Below, piece after piece: positions 25,354 to 34,408 of a stretch of DNA of 64,000 bases. Within the stretch, counting starts at the first letter, position 1. Each line of letters starts with the position of its first letter. This stretch comes from Luteimonas mephitis DSM 12574 (GTDB taxonomy: Bacteria; Pseudomonadota; Gammaproteobacteria; Xanthomonadales; Xanthomonadaceae), in NCBI RefSeq assembly GCF_000422305.1, contig NZ_AULN01000017.1:159561-223560 (forward strand). The letters run 5' to 3'. The position numbers were made by a program, and so were the translations under genes. The notes below the pieces were generated by a model. The model saw only the letters and a list, made by a program, of their open reading frames with translations, ran no database searches and was not told the DNA's origin.

Positions 25354-26658
25354 TCACCAGTGCGGTAGCGGCCTCAACTGGGTGTGGTAGACCCACTTGC
25401 CGACCTTGCGGCTCTGCACCACGCCTGCTTCGCAGCCGAAGCGGAAATGGATGCCGGCGTAGACGCGTGCGTCGACCGAGTCCGATTCGGCATCGGACAG
25501 GCGCGTGTAGCTGCGGGTGATGCCGCCGGCCGTCAGCGTGTACGGCAGGTGGTTGGTGCCGAAGTACGAGCGCATCACCTGCGCGCCGGCGCCCATCGTC
25601 GTAGGCAGGCCGCAGGGATAGTCCGGGTATGGCGGGGTGGTGAGGTAGCTGGTCCAGGCGGGATCGGGCCGGGTCCGCGGGTTGCCGTCGTCGCTCCAGT
25701 GGATCGCGGTGTACGGGCGCCAGAAGGTGTAGGTGTACTTGGCGTGGAAGGTGGTGATCAGCGCATCGGTGACCGCCATGTTGACCAGCGCGAACAGGCG
25801 CGCGTGCTGCCAGCGATCGAGCGACTTGCCGGCGACGACCGCGCGCGCGATCGCGTTGAGGTTGGCGCCACCGGCGGGGAAATAGCGGGCCACGCGGCTT
25901 TCCTCGGAGTCGGGCGCGGCGTTGCGCACCGCGAACGACCCGACCGCCTTGACCTCGTTGTATTCGTCGGCGTACGCACGGCTCTTGAGCCTGAGCTCCG
26001 GTGCGCGCGGGGCCATGAACTGGCGCCGGCTGATGACCGCGAACGGCACGAGGTTGGCCCAGCCGGCGAACTGCGGGTATGGCGCTGGCGGCGGAGGCGT
26101 CGGCGGCGTGGGCTGGTAGATGCCGGGGCCCGGCGCAAGGGTGTACGGCAGGTGTGGGGTTGCCGAACCGTCGCCCTGGCGCTCCTGAAGGATCGCCGCG
26201 GCCGACGCCGCACCGGCTGCGATGCCCTGGTCGATGCAGCCCGGGGCGGCGACCGGGCATCCCGGCAGCGCGGCGATGGCGGCGGCGTAATGGGCGTTGA
26301 TCGTGGCCGCCTGGCTGGGCATCGTGGCGCGCAGCACGTCGGCCGCGGCGCGCGCGACGGCGGCATCCGGCGAGGCATTCGGGTTCACCGGGCCGACGAC
26401 GCTGTAGGTGCGGTAGCGCCGGTCGATGCTGTTCAGGGCGTCATGCACGGCGATCTGGGTCATGGCCAGCACGCGGAACTGCTGCGGGGGCCCGCCGGCA
26501 CTGCCGATGACCTCGTCGGCGAAGGCGCTCCAGTCGGTCACCGAATCGGCGAAGGCCGGCAGCGGCAGCGACAGCAACAGGGCGCAGGCCAGTGGCCAGC
26601 GACGGGGGAGGTCATGGAGGGCGGCACGGCGGCCCTTCGCTTGTGGAGATGCGTTCAT
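25354..26658 (-). CDS. Vanadium haloperoxidase/PAP2-like protein, degenerate site
   Basis: 434 residues with an exported N-terminus (signal ending LPAFADS). It belongs to the vanadium-dependent haloperoxidase/PAP2 group of secreted bacterial proteins. K307-x6-R314-P315 (KYTYTFWRP) matches the first phosphate/vanadate motif, and R398-x3-GIH404 matches the third. The second motif, normally PSGH, reads P348-C-G-L351, so the acid-base histidine is lost. A poly-Pro segment (TPPTPPPPAPYP) lies at 184-195. Catalysis is therefore doubtful; phosphate-ester or vanadate binding could remain. The family assignment is firm, the function is not. Confidence 0.82.
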   Translation of the reverse strand: MNASPQAKGRRAALHDLPRRWPLACALLLSLPLPAFADSVTDWSAFADEVIGSAGGPPQQFRVLAMTQIAVHDALNSIDRRYRTYSVVGPVNPNASPDAAVARAAADVLRATMPSQAATINAHYAAAIAALPGCPVAAPGCIDQGIAAGAASAAAILQERQGDGSATPHLPYTLAPGPGIYQPTPPTPPPPAPYPQFAGWANLVPFAVISRRQFMAPRAPELRLKSRAYADEYNEVKAVGSFAVRNAAPDSEESRVARYFPAGGANLNAIARAVVAGKSLDRWQHARLFALVNMAVTDALITTFHAKYTYTFWRPYTAIHWSDDGNPRTRPDPAWTSYLTTPPYPDYPCGLPTTMGAGAQVMRSYFGTNHLPYTLTAGGITRSYTRLSDAESDSVDARVYAGIHFRFGCEAGVVQSRKVGKWVYHTQLRPLPHW

Positions 26659-26805
26659 GGGAGTGTCCGGGAGCAGGGGGAAGCGCGAGCCGGGGCTCGC
26701 GGCCTTGTCAGGCTTTCATCCAACGCCCCGGTGCGGACCCGCCGGACAGGCGCCGGGCACGGCATCCGGGGTTTGCCGACGGACGGTCGTTTCGTGTCGT
26801 GGCGG

Positions 26806-27945
26806 TCAGCGCGACACGTCGTAGCGGTGCTGCTCCATGATCCCGAGCACTTCGTCGACCGGGAGCGCGGCGGCCTCATGCCCGTCGCGGCCGACCATGG
26901 CCTCGGCGTGGAACAGCGAATTGAGGATGGCCTCTTCCGTCGCCTCGATGGCGGCCATGAACAGCGGCGACATCGCGTCGTTGCGCAGCACCGTGGCCTG
27001 GCGCAGTGGGCTGTCCGATTCGTGCACGATGCGCACCGAATCGTTGGCCGAAAACGCGATCACGTAATCGCCGCTGCCGTTGGATGCGATGCCGCCGGTG
27101 CGCGCCAGTCCCAGCATCGCGCGCTTTGCCAGGCGCTCGAGGTTGCGCGCATCCAGCGGCGCGTCGGTGGCGACCACGATCATGCACGAGCCGTCCGGCG
27201 AGTCATTGAGTTCGTCGCTCAGGTAATGCTTGCGCAGCGCCTTGCCGACCTGCACGCCGTCGACGCTCAGTACGCCGCCGAAGTTGGTCTGCACCAGCAC
27301 GCCCACGACATGGCCGCCGAGGTTTTCGGGCAGCTTGCGCGATGAAGTGCCGATGCCGCCCTTGAAACCGAATGCCATCGTCCCGGTACCGGCGCCGACG
27401 TTGCCTTGCGCGACCTTGCCGCCGGCGGCCGACGCGATGGCATCGAGCACGTCGCGCCTCGTGACGTGGCGGCCGCGGATGTCGTTCAAGTAGCCATCGT
27501 TGGTCTCGCCGACGACGGGATTGACCGAACCCACGCCGTCGTTGCCGGGCAGGGCGAGGGTGAATCCGATCAGCGCGTCCGCCGCGACCGGGACGCCGAG
27601 GGTGTTGGTCAGGACGATCGGCGTTTCGATGTTGCCCAGCTCGGCGACCTGCGTCGTCCCGACCAGCTTGCCGAAGCCGTTGCCCACGTAGACCGCGGCC
27701 GGCACCTTGTCCTGGAAGATGTTGCCGGCGTGCGGGAGGATCGCGGTGACGCCGGTGCGGATGTCGTTGCCGCTGACCAGCGTCTTCTGGCCGACCTTGA
27801 CGCCCGGCACGTCGGTGATCGCATTCAACGGACCGGGCTGCAGCACGCCGGGGGCGATGCCGTACTCGCGCAGGTTCTTCTGCCGCGCATCCGCGGACGA
27901 CCAGCACAGCAGCGCAAAGGCGACGACAAGCAGGCGAAGGGGCAT
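26806..27945 (-). CDS. P1 family peptidase (DmpA-like aminopeptidase)
   Basis: 379 residues with a signal peptide (MPLRLLVVAFALLCWSSADA). Family S58/DmpA: self-cleaving aminopeptidases that release N-terminal D- or L-amino acids. Conserved blocks are NAITDVPGVKVGQKTL, AVYVGNGFGKLVGTTQ, TNDGYLNDIRGRHV and DGSCMIVVATDAPL. The Gly-Ser in the last is the autocleavage site and new Ser nucleophile. The exported form suggests peptide scavenging or cell-wall peptide trimming. It is divergent from the ABC operon. Confidence 0.9.
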   Translation of the reverse strand: MPLRLLVVAFALLCWSSADARQKNLREYGIAPGVLQPGPLNAITDVPGVKVGQKTLVSGNDIRTGVTAILPHAGNIFQDKVPAAVYVGNGFGKLVGTTQVAELGNIETPIVLTNTLGVPVAADALIGFTLALPGNDGVGSVNPVVGETNDGYLNDIRGRHVTRRDVLDAIASAAGGKVAQGNVGAGTGTMAFGFKGGIGTSSRKLPENLGGHVVGVLVQTNFGGVLSVDGVQVGKALRKHYLSDELNDSPDGSCMIVVATDAPLDARNLERLAKRAMLGLARTGGIASNGSGDYVIAFSANDSVRIVHESDSPLRQATVLRNDAMSPLFMAAIEATEEAILNSLFHAEAMVGRDGHEAAALPVDEVLGIMEQHRYDVSR

Positions 27946-28096
27946 GGCGGGTTGTCCGTGGGTGGCGTGCGTCGGTCGACCATAGCCGAGGCAACGCGGC
28001 GGCGGGGAAGCGCCTTCGCGACGCGGAGGGCCCGCAGCGCGAAGAAGCAAAGGGCGGCGGGGCGCGCGCATGGTCGATTCTCCCGGTTCGAAGTGC

Positions 28097-28132
28097 TTGA
28101 CAAACATCAAGTGTATTGTTGTAGTAATACAC
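28097..28132 (+). promoter_or_regulatory. YtrA-type promoter and operator
   Basis: A consensus -35 (TTGACA, 28097-28102) and, 17 bp on, TGTAGT (28120-28125) as -10. Overlapping the -10 is a perfect inverted repeat GTGTATT-N8-AATACAC (28111-28132), which matches the GTGTA...TACAC operator of YtrA-subfamily GntR regulators. The palindrome ends at the base before ATG 28133, so transcription should begin at the start codon and the message would be leaderless. Autoregulation by the first gene of the operon is the natural reading. Confidence 0.75.
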
Positions 28133-28519
28133 ATGGACGCAACCCTGCTGCACATCCAGCCCGCGGCGCCGCAGCCGATCTACCGGCAGATCGCCGAGCA
28201 GATCCGCCGCCTGGTGGCCGGCGGGCAACTGGCGGTCGGCGACACCCTGCCGTCGGTGCGCGACGTGGCGGCCGCCCACGCGATCAACCCGATGACCGTC
28301 TCCAAGGCCTACAGCCAGCTGGAAGCCGAGGGCGTGCTGGAGCGGCAGCGCGGCAAAGGCATGGCGGTGGCCGCGCAGCCCGCGGGCCGCGACACCCCGG
28401 CCCAGCGCTGGACCCTCATCGAACCGAGCCTGGACGCGGTGGCGCGGCAGGCGCGCGAACTTGAACTCTCGCCGGACGAGGTCATCGCCCGGCTCAGCCA
28501 ACGCATGCGGCAGCAATGA
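28133..28519 (+). CDS. YtrA-subfamily GntR regulator
   Basis: 128 residues. A GntR winged helix-turn-helix (PIYRQIAEQIRRLVAGGQL, LPSVRDVAAAHAINPMTVSK, YSQLEAEGVLERQRGKGM) is followed by only about 50 residues of effector domain, diagnostic of the YtrA group. Such regulators repress their own operon with ABC genes and respond to cell-wall stress in known cases. No Shine-Dalgarno precedes the ATG, consistent with a leaderless start. The ABC ATPase gene follows 13 bp later. Confidence 0.92.
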   Translation: MDATLLHIQPAAPQPIYRQIAEQIRRLVAGGQLAVGDTLPSVRDVAAAHAINPMTVSKAYSQLEAEGVLERQRGKGMAVAAQPAGRDTPAQRWTLIEPSLDAVARQARELELSPDEVIARLSQRMRQQ

Positions 28520-28532
28520 ACCGGAGAACGCG

Positions 28533-29477
28533 ATGAACGCACTGATCGAAAGGATGGCGGCGCAGCAGATGGCGATGGACCAGGCCCGCCCGCACACGGA
28601 CATCGACACCCTGCCGCTGGCGGCCAGCCGGCTGGAACTGCGCTACGAGGGCCACGCGGCGCTGGACCGCGTCTCGCTGCGGCTCGAACCGGGCACCGTG
28701 CTCGGCCTGATCGGCCGCAACGGCGCCGGCAAGACCACCCTGATCCGGGCGCTGCTGGGCCTGGTCGAACCCGATGCCGGCAGCGCCACCGTCTGGGGCC
28801 GGCCGGCGCTGCAGATGGGCGACGCGGCCAAGGCGCGGCTGGCCTACGTGCCGCAGCAGCCCGAGGCGCTGGCCTGGCTCAAGGTCGGCGACATGCTCGA
28901 CTTCGTCGGCCGCTTCTATCCGAACTGGGACGCGGCGTTCGTCGACGACACGCTGGATCGCTGGGAGCTGCCGCGCGACCGGATGCTGGCCAAGCTGTCT
29001 CCGGGTGAACGCCAGCGGGTGGCGATCGTGCGCGCGCTGGCGCCGCGGCCGGAACTGCTGGTGCTGGACGAGCCGGCCGCGTCGCTCGACCCGGTCGCGC
29101 GTCGCGAGCTGCTGCGCGAGATCGCACTGCGTGCCGGGGAGTCCGGTACCACGGTGCTGTTCTCCACCCACATCGTGTCGGACCTGGAGCGGGTCGCCTC
29201 GCACGTGGCGTTCATGCACCAGGGCCGGCTGTTGCTGCACGGCGAACTCGACGGCCTGAAGGAGCGCAACCTGCGCCTGCACGTGCCGGCCTCCGCCGCC
29301 GACCAGCTGGTCGGCCCGGTGCCGGGCGAGGTCGCGCGCCGGCCGCATCTGTATGGCGGCCACAGCATCGTGATCGTGCGCGAAGAGGGCGCGGCCTGGC
29401 CGGCGCTGGCAAGCGCGCCGGGCGTGCAGCGCGAGGTGCTGTCGCTGGAAGACCTGTTCGTGGAGGTGGCCGGATGA
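28533..29477 (+). CDS. ABC transporter ATP-binding protein (YtrB-like)
   Basis: A 314-residue nucleotide-binding protein. Walker A GRNGAGKTT, Q-loop YVPQQPEALAWL, signature LSPGERQRVAIVRAL, Walker B LLVLDEPAASLDPVARR, and H-loop FSTHIVSDLERV. An N-terminal 40-residue extension (MNALIERMAAQQ) is atypical. It energises the membrane protein encoded next, whose ATG overlaps its TGA. The substrate is unknown. It is under the YtrA-type regulator. Confidence 0.92.
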   Translation: MNALIERMAAQQMAMDQARPHTDIDTLPLAASRLELRYEGHAALDRVSLRLEPGTVLGLIGRNGAGKTTLIRALLGLVEPDAGSATVWGRPALQMGDAAKARLAYVPQQPEALAWLKVGDMLDFVGRFYPNWDAAFVDDTLDRWELPRDRMLAKLSPGERQRVAIVRALAPRPELLVLDEPAASLDPVARRELLREIALRAGESGTTVLFSTHIVSDLERVASHVAFMHQGRLLLHGELDGLKERNLRLHVPASAADQLVGPVPGEVARRPHLYGGHSIVIVREEGAAWPALASAPGVQREVLSLEDLFVEVAG

Positions 29478-30982
29478 ACACCGCGATGCCGCGAACCGCG
29501 CCGGCTGCCGCTGCGCGCGAGACAACCGTGCAGCGCGCACGGGCGCTGCTGCTGGCCTGCGTGCCGCGCAGGACGCGCGTGCTGTGCGTGGCGGCGACCG
29601 TGCTGCTGCTCGGCATTGCCATTGCGCTGGCGATGCTGGCGCCACGATCGGAACGCGGCGCGATCGCGGCCGTGGCGTTCGCGGCCTTCGCGGTTGCGGT
29701 GCCGTGGGGGTTCTGGTTCCCGCGGCTGTTGCTGCTGCAGGTGGAAGCGCATGCGTCACGCCTGCCCGCGCTGGCGGCGTCGATCCCGGCGGCGCTGGCG
29801 CTGCTGCTGCTTGCAACGGTGGTGCTGCCTGCCGCCGCGCTGGTGGTGCTGGCCGGCGCGGAACCCGTGTTCGCGCTGTCCGCGCTGATGGCCGCCGCCA
29901 CGGCCGGCCTGCTGATGGCGATGCTGCCAGGCTGGTGCTACCTGGCCCTGTGCTTCGCGCCGCTGCTGTGCGCCGCGCTGCTGCTGCTTGCGCAGCGGCT
30001 GCTGGGACTGGAGGCGCTGCGACTGGATCTTGCCGCGGTGTTCGATCTGCAGCGACTGCCGGCGCTCGCGGCGGTGCTGGCATTGCTCGCGGCCTGGCGC
30101 TGGCGCGCGATTGCCCGCGGCGCCGGGATCGTGCCGGACTCGCCGTGGCGTCGCCCGGTTGTCCTGCAAGCGCATGGCACGCAGCTGTGGGGTGGATCCG
30201 GCCTGCTTGACGCCAACCAGTGGCAGGCCGCCATGCCGGACTGGCTGTGGCCGGCAGGCCAGACCGGCCGGGCGGGGCGCACGCGGCCGGTGGAGGCGAT
30301 GCGGGTGCTGCTCGGCACGCCGTTCGTGCCGCTGCGCCGCGGCCAGGTCCTGCTCCAGTTCGGATTCGCCGCCATCGCGCTGCTGGTGTTCGTCGCCGCA
30401 CTGACCGCTGACCCAACCAGCGAGCAGGTTCGCAACCTGATCAACGGTGGCCTGGGGGGCGGCCTCGCCGGCGGCGGCATCACGCTGGTCGGCATGTACG
30501 GCTGGCGCCTGGACGTGCTGCGCCGGCGCGCGGCCGGCGAGATGGTCGAACTGGCGCTGTTGCCCGGGTTCGGCGATCCCGCACAGGCACGCCGCTTGCT
30601 GTGGAGGGCGGTGGCAAGGCCGCTGGTGCAGACGGGCCTTTTCGGAGCCGCGATCCTGATCGCGCTGGGCGTGGTCGCCGGCGTCGACGCCGCGGGCCTG
30701 GCGTGGCTGCTGGTGGCGGTGATCGGGCTGGGCCTGCTGGCTGCGCTCGCATGCCTCCGCCCGCTGGCCGGCCAGCCCATGCTGTCGATCTGGATGGCGG
30801 GACTCGCCCTCGCCACGCTGGTGATGCTGATGTCCACGACCGCGGTGGTGACGCGGCCGGAATGGGGCAGCGGCAGCGCGTGGCTGGTCGGCGGATGGTC
30901 GCTGGTCTGCGCGGCCTGCGGCATTGGCCTTGCGCAGTCGTGGCGACGCTTCCGCGCGCGGCCGCACCCGTTCGTGCAGTGA
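29474..30982 (+). CDS. ABC transporter membrane subunit
   Basis: 502 residues with roughly 10-12 hydrophobic helices in two groups (40-210 and 295-490) separated by a soluble loop with SGLLDANQWQAAMPDWLWPAG. It overlaps the ATPase gene by ATGA, so translation is coupled. No close named permease family is recognisable. Its position and topology make it the permease partner of a YtrA-regulated exporter. The second half has a Gly-rich turn (LINGGLGGGLAGGGI). Confidence 0.78.
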   Translation: MNTAMPRTAPAAAARETTVQRARALLLACVPRRTRVLCVAATVLLLGIAIALAMLAPRSERGAIAAVAFAAFAVAVPWGFWFPRLLLLQVEAHASRLPALAASIPAALALLLLATVVLPAAALVVLAGAEPVFALSALMAAATAGLLMAMLPGWCYLALCFAPLLCAALLLLAQRLLGLEALRLDLAAVFDLQRLPALAAVLALLAAWRWRAIARGAGIVPDSPWRRPVVLQAHGTQLWGGSGLLDANQWQAAMPDWLWPAGQTGRAGRTRPVEAMRVLLGTPFVPLRRGQVLLQFGFAAIALLVFVAALTADPTSEQVRNLINGGLGGGLAGGGITLVGMYGWRLDVLRRRAAGEMVELALLPGFGDPAQARRLLWRAVARPLVQTGLFGAAILIALGVVAGVDAAGLAWLLVAVIGLGLLAALACLRPLAGQPMLSIWMAGLALATLVMLMSTTAVVTRPEWGSGSAWLVGGWSLVCAACGIGLAQSWRRFRARPHPFVQ

Positions 30983-31003
30983 GGGGCGCGGCCGCGGCTG
31001 GGG

Positions 31004-32593
31004 TCAGTCTTCCAGCAGCGGCTTGCGCGGCAGCCGCTCCTCGCGCATGGCCGCGTGGTAGGCGAACGACGCAACAATCGCCGCCGCCTGCTTCAGGTCT
31101 TCGGGTTCGACGTGGTCCCAGGTGTCCAGGTTGCTGTGGTGGACGTTGCTGAAGTAGTCCAGCCGGTCCTGGATGAACTGGAAGCCCGGGAGGCCGACGC
31201 GATCGAACGCGATGTGGTCGGTGCTGCCGGTGTTGCGGGTGGCCACGGTGGTGGCGCCCACGTCGTGGAACGGTTCCAGCCACGCCTTGAAGATCGGCAT
31301 TGCCGCGAGGTTTTCCTGCGCATGGATGCCGCGGAAGCGGCCCGAGCCGTTGTCCATGTTGAAGTAGGCCGAGAGGCGGTCGTAGTCACGCTTCTTCTGC
31401 AGCGCGCCGGTGGGTTCGCGCAGCGATGCCGGCAGCGCCTTCTGCGCCGGGTCGGAGGGCTCGGGATAGGCGGCGAAGTGCTGCGCCACGTAGGCCTGCG
31501 ACCCGATCAGCCCTTGCTCCTCGCCGCTCCACAGCGCCACGCGGATCGTGCGATGCGGCCTGGCGCCCACCGCCTTGAGGATGCGCATGGCTTCCATCAT
31601 CACCGCCACGCCCGCGGCGTTGTCGGCCGCGCCGGTGCCGGCGTGCCACGAATCCATGTGCGCGCCCAGCATCACGATCTCGCCGGCCTTGCCGCCGCGT
31701 CCCGGGATCTCGGCCAGCGTGTTGTAACCGGGCTGGTTGGCCTCGTCGGTGAAGCGTGCCTGCACGTTGATCCGCAGCTTCACCGGCTGCTTGCGCTCGA
31801 TCGCGCGCACCAGCGGGTTGTAGTGCTCCGCGGCCATCGCCAGCTCCGGCACGCCGACAGATTCACCGGCCTTGCGCGAACCGCCGCCGCCGACGCGGAT
31901 GATGCCGTTGTCCCAGCCGCTGATGCCGATGGCAGCCAGCGCGCCTTCTGCGACCAGGAACTTGTTGGTGGCCTCGGCCAGCTCGCGGCGTTCGCGGAAT
32001 TCCTTGGTCCGCTTGGCGCGGTCATCGGATTTGTCCTTGGGAATGGCGAACGCCTGCAGCTCGGCCAGGCCGGCGTCGTCGTGGCGGTGCGAGTCGGGCG
32101 TGGCGCCGCGCTTGTACGCACGCGCTTCGTCCAGCAGCACGATCTTGCCCGCCAGCTTGCCCTTGTACTTGTCGAGATCGGCCAGGGTCTTGATGGAAAC
32201 CTGGATCGCCTCGCCTTCGACCGGGCCGTTGGTGCCGGGCGTCCACGCCTTGGGCAGCGCGTGCAGCGGCATCGCGCGCGGGCCGAGCATTTCCACGCTG
32301 GCGCTGCTGAACTCCCAGCCGCGGCCGAAATCCTCGAAGGCCTCGTCATGGACGTTGGCCAAGCCCCACTGCGTGAACTTGCCGCGGGTCCAGGCGTTGG
32401 CCTCGGCCATCTGCGGGGAATTGGTCAGGCGCGGGCCGATGGCCTCGGTCAGGTGGCTGAAGGTGTCCATGACCTGCGAACGATGGAATGCCTCCTGGCG
32501 GATGCGATTGACCATGTCCAGGTCCACCGGCTCCTGCGCTGCGGCGACGCCGCCGATTCCGAGGCACACCAACAACAGGCAGCGCTTGATCAC
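31004..32593 (-). CDS. Secreted M28-family zinc peptidase
   Basis: 529 residues beginning at GTG 32593 (MIKRCLLLVCLGIGGVAAAQ, a signal peptide). No ATG fits the signal, and GGGGGAACAAG precedes the GTG. A PA-like insert domain lies in the first half (KLAGKIVLLDEARAYKRG). The M28 catalytic domain has the metal and acid residues in AHMDSWHAGTGAADNAAG, WSGEEQGLIGS, FNMDNGSG and VHHSNLDTWDH. It is likely a periplasmic or secreted aminopeptidase/carboxypeptidase (PSMA-like). It is divergent from an M14 peptidase gene. Confidence 0.9.
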   Translation of the reverse strand: MIKRCLLLVCLGIGGVAAAQEPVDLDMVNRIRQEAFHRSQVMDTFSHLTEAIGPRLTNSPQMAEANAWTRGKFTQWGLANVHDEAFEDFGRGWEFSSASVEMLGPRAMPLHALPKAWTPGTNGPVEGEAIQVSIKTLADLDKYKGKLAGKIVLLDEARAYKRGATPDSHRHDDAGLAELQAFAIPKDKSDDRAKRTKEFRERRELAEATNKFLVAEGALAAIGISGWDNGIIRVGGGGSRKAGESVGVPELAMAAEHYNPLVRAIERKQPVKLRINVQARFTDEANQPGYNTLAEIPGRGGKAGEIVMLGAHMDSWHAGTGAADNAAGVAVMMEAMRILKAVGARPHRTIRVALWSGEEQGLIGSQAYVAQHFAAYPEPSDPAQKALPASLREPTGALQKKRDYDRLSAYFNMDNGSGRFRGIHAQENLAAMPIFKAWLEPFHDVGATTVATRNTGSTDHIAFDRVGLPGFQFIQDRLDYFSNVHHSNLDTWDHVEPEDLKQAAAIVASFAYHAAMREERLPRKPLLED

Positions 32594-32899
32594 CTTGTTC
32601 CCCCTGGGCAGTTCGATGCGAAGCGGCCGAGTGTAACCGCAGCGGCGCGGCACGATTCGTAGGCCAGTGCCGGTCCAGCGAAGCTTCGTACACTCCCGAT
32701 TCTCGCCGCCGTCTCGGCCGATCGGCTGTCCCGTTGAACTGCGGTGCCGCTTCGGCAACGGTTTCGCTCCATCGCGCAGCCCCTCGGCCGGGGCGGCGGA
32801 ACTGATCTCGCCGGCGGGCGTGTTCCCGCCCGCACGACGCCGCGTGGCCATGAAGCGATAATGCGTCTCCAGCCCTGCACAACCGCGGAGAACGAAGCG
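32594..32899. other. 306-bp divergent region between two peptidase genes
   Basis: Carries the promoters of the M28 (minus) and M14 (plus) genes. No protein or RNA gene is seen. GCGGAGAACGA near the end is the ribosome site for ATG 32900. Confidence 0.4.
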
Positions 32900-33847
32900 A
32901 TGAACATGTCCGTCCACGAACCGATCGGTACTCCCGGCAAGCCGTGGGGCGACGCGGAAAAGGCGCAGTGGCGTTCGCGCCAGGTCCGCAGCCGCAGCTA
33001 TGCGGAGGATGTGCTTGGCTCGATCGATGGACTGCGCGGACGCTTCGACGTCGAGCAGTACGGTGAACTGGACTACGCGCCCGACGGCCGCTATCCGCTG
33101 TTCGCGATCCGCAGCCGCGACTGGAGCGACGCGCTGCCGTGCGTGCTGGTGACCGGTGGCGTGCACGGTTACGAAACCAGCGGCGTGCGCGGGGCGCTGC
33201 AGTTCGTTGACGAGCATGCCGCCGACTACGCGGGCCGGGTGAACCTGCTGGTCGCGCCGTGCGTGAGTCCGTGGGGCTACGAGCGCGTCCAGCGCTGGAA
33301 CCGCGATGCGCTCGATCCCAACCGTTCTTTCCGCCCGGGCAGCCCGGCAGGCGAGTCGGCGGCGCTGATGCAGCTTGTTGCACCGCTGCGTGGCCGCTTC
33401 CTGGTGCACGTCGACCTGCACGAGACCACCGACAGCGACGAGTCCGAGTTCCGCCCGGCGCTGGCCGCGCGCGACGGCAAGGCGTTCGAGCCGGGCGAAA
33501 TTCCCGATGGCTTCTATCTCGTCGACGATACCGACAATCCGCAGCGTGCGTTCCAGCAGGCGATCATCGAGGCAGTGGCGAAGGTGACGCATATCGCACC
33601 GGCCGATGCCAAGGGCGAGATCATCGGTTCGCCGGTGATTTCACCGGGCGTGATCGAGTACGCGCTCGGGCCGCTGGGCCTGTGCGCCGGCATCACCGGC
33701 GCCCGCTACACGACCACCACCGAGGTCTATCCGGACAGCCCGCGCGCGACGCCCGATCAGTGCAACGCCGCGCAGGTGGCTGCGGTCCGCGCGGCGATCG
33801 ACTTCGCACTTGCGCAGGCGGCATCGGCGCCCACCGGGCGCGTTTGA
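32900..33847 (+). CDS. M14 family metallocarboxypeptidase
   Basis: 315 residues, start MNMSVHEPIGTPGKPWGD. ATG 32900 is 9 nt after GGAG, better placed than 32906. Zinc ligands are in TGGVHGYETSG (HxxE) and VDLHETTDSD (His). The ending ITGARYTTTTEVYPDSP probably holds the catalytic glutamate. No signal peptide, so it is probably cytoplasmic and may act on short peptides or acyl-amino acids (aspartoacylase-like relatives). The exact substrate is unknown. Confidence 0.85.
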   Translation: MNMSVHEPIGTPGKPWGDAEKAQWRSRQVRSRSYAEDVLGSIDGLRGRFDVEQYGELDYAPDGRYPLFAIRSRDWSDALPCVLVTGGVHGYETSGVRGALQFVDEHAADYAGRVNLLVAPCVSPWGYERVQRWNRDALDPNRSFRPGSPAGESAALMQLVAPLRGRFLVHVDLHETTDSDESEFRPALAARDGKAFEPGEIPDGFYLVDDTDNPQRAFQQAIIEAVAKVTHIAPADAKGEIIGSPVISPGVIEYALGPLGLCAGITGARYTTTTEVYPDSPRATPDQCNAAQVAAVRAAIDFALAQAASAPTGRV

Positions 33848-34090
33848 GCGGGGAAGGAATGGGCGAATGGCGCGGGCGCGCCGAGCCGGGCGCTGCGGGC
33901 CCGCGGATGGTCCGGGGAAGGGTGCTGCGGGACTGTTCGCTTCATGGCCCGGCGCACGCCCTGGATCGTGTTCCTGGCAAGCCGCCCGACCCTGCGGCAT
34001 GGAAAGGGCGGCGACCGTTTGCGCTCGACTGACGCGCGCAGGCCGGGTTGACCGGTTGGCCGATGCGGCCTGCGCGGGGCGATCAGGCGA

Positions 34091-34408
34091 TCAGCGCCTT
34101 GCCGCGGCAACCTTCCCGGTCGTGGCGGCGGATGCGGTCTTGCGCGAAGGCCTGGCCGTGGGGACAGCGCCGGTCTTGGACTTGGACGTGCTGCTCCTGG
34201 AGCGCGACGTGCTGACGTTGACCTGCATGCGCAGCGGCGTGACGCCCAGTACTTCGACGCGGCCGCCCTGCTTGCGGAAGGCAGCCAGGTCGTTGGCGAT
34301 CGTTTCGCTGGTCATGCTGCGGCTCAGGTCCTTCGCCTTGCTCTGGCGGGCGAACAGGTGCGAAGTGCTGGTGGGAGGGATGGCAGCCTTGGTGGACTTC
34401 TGGGACAT
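34091..34408 (-). CDS. Basic Ser/Thr-rich protein with SutA-like motif (paralog 1)
   Basis: 105 residues: MSQKSTKAAIPPTSTSHLFA, a central helix-turn TIANDLAAFRKQGGRVEVLG, and a basic Ser/Thr/Ala tail (STSRSRSSTSKSKTG). The central motif recurs in the 65-aa protein at 42811-43008 and resembles the C-terminal segment of SutA, an RNA-polymerase-associated factor of Pseudomonas. That comparison is from memory and moderate. The basic tail suggests nucleic-acid or RNAP contact. GGAGA precedes the ATG. Confidence 0.7.
   Translation of the reverse strand: MSQKSTKAAIPPTSTSHLFARQSKAKDLSRSMTSETIANDLAAFRKQGGRVEVLGVTPLRMQVNVSTSRSRSSTSKSKTGAVPTARPSRKTASAATTGKVAAARR

Noticed and set aside
28070..28132. Earlier start (28070) for the GntR regulator
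   Set aside because: It would put the promoter and operator inside the coding region and add residues not found in the family.
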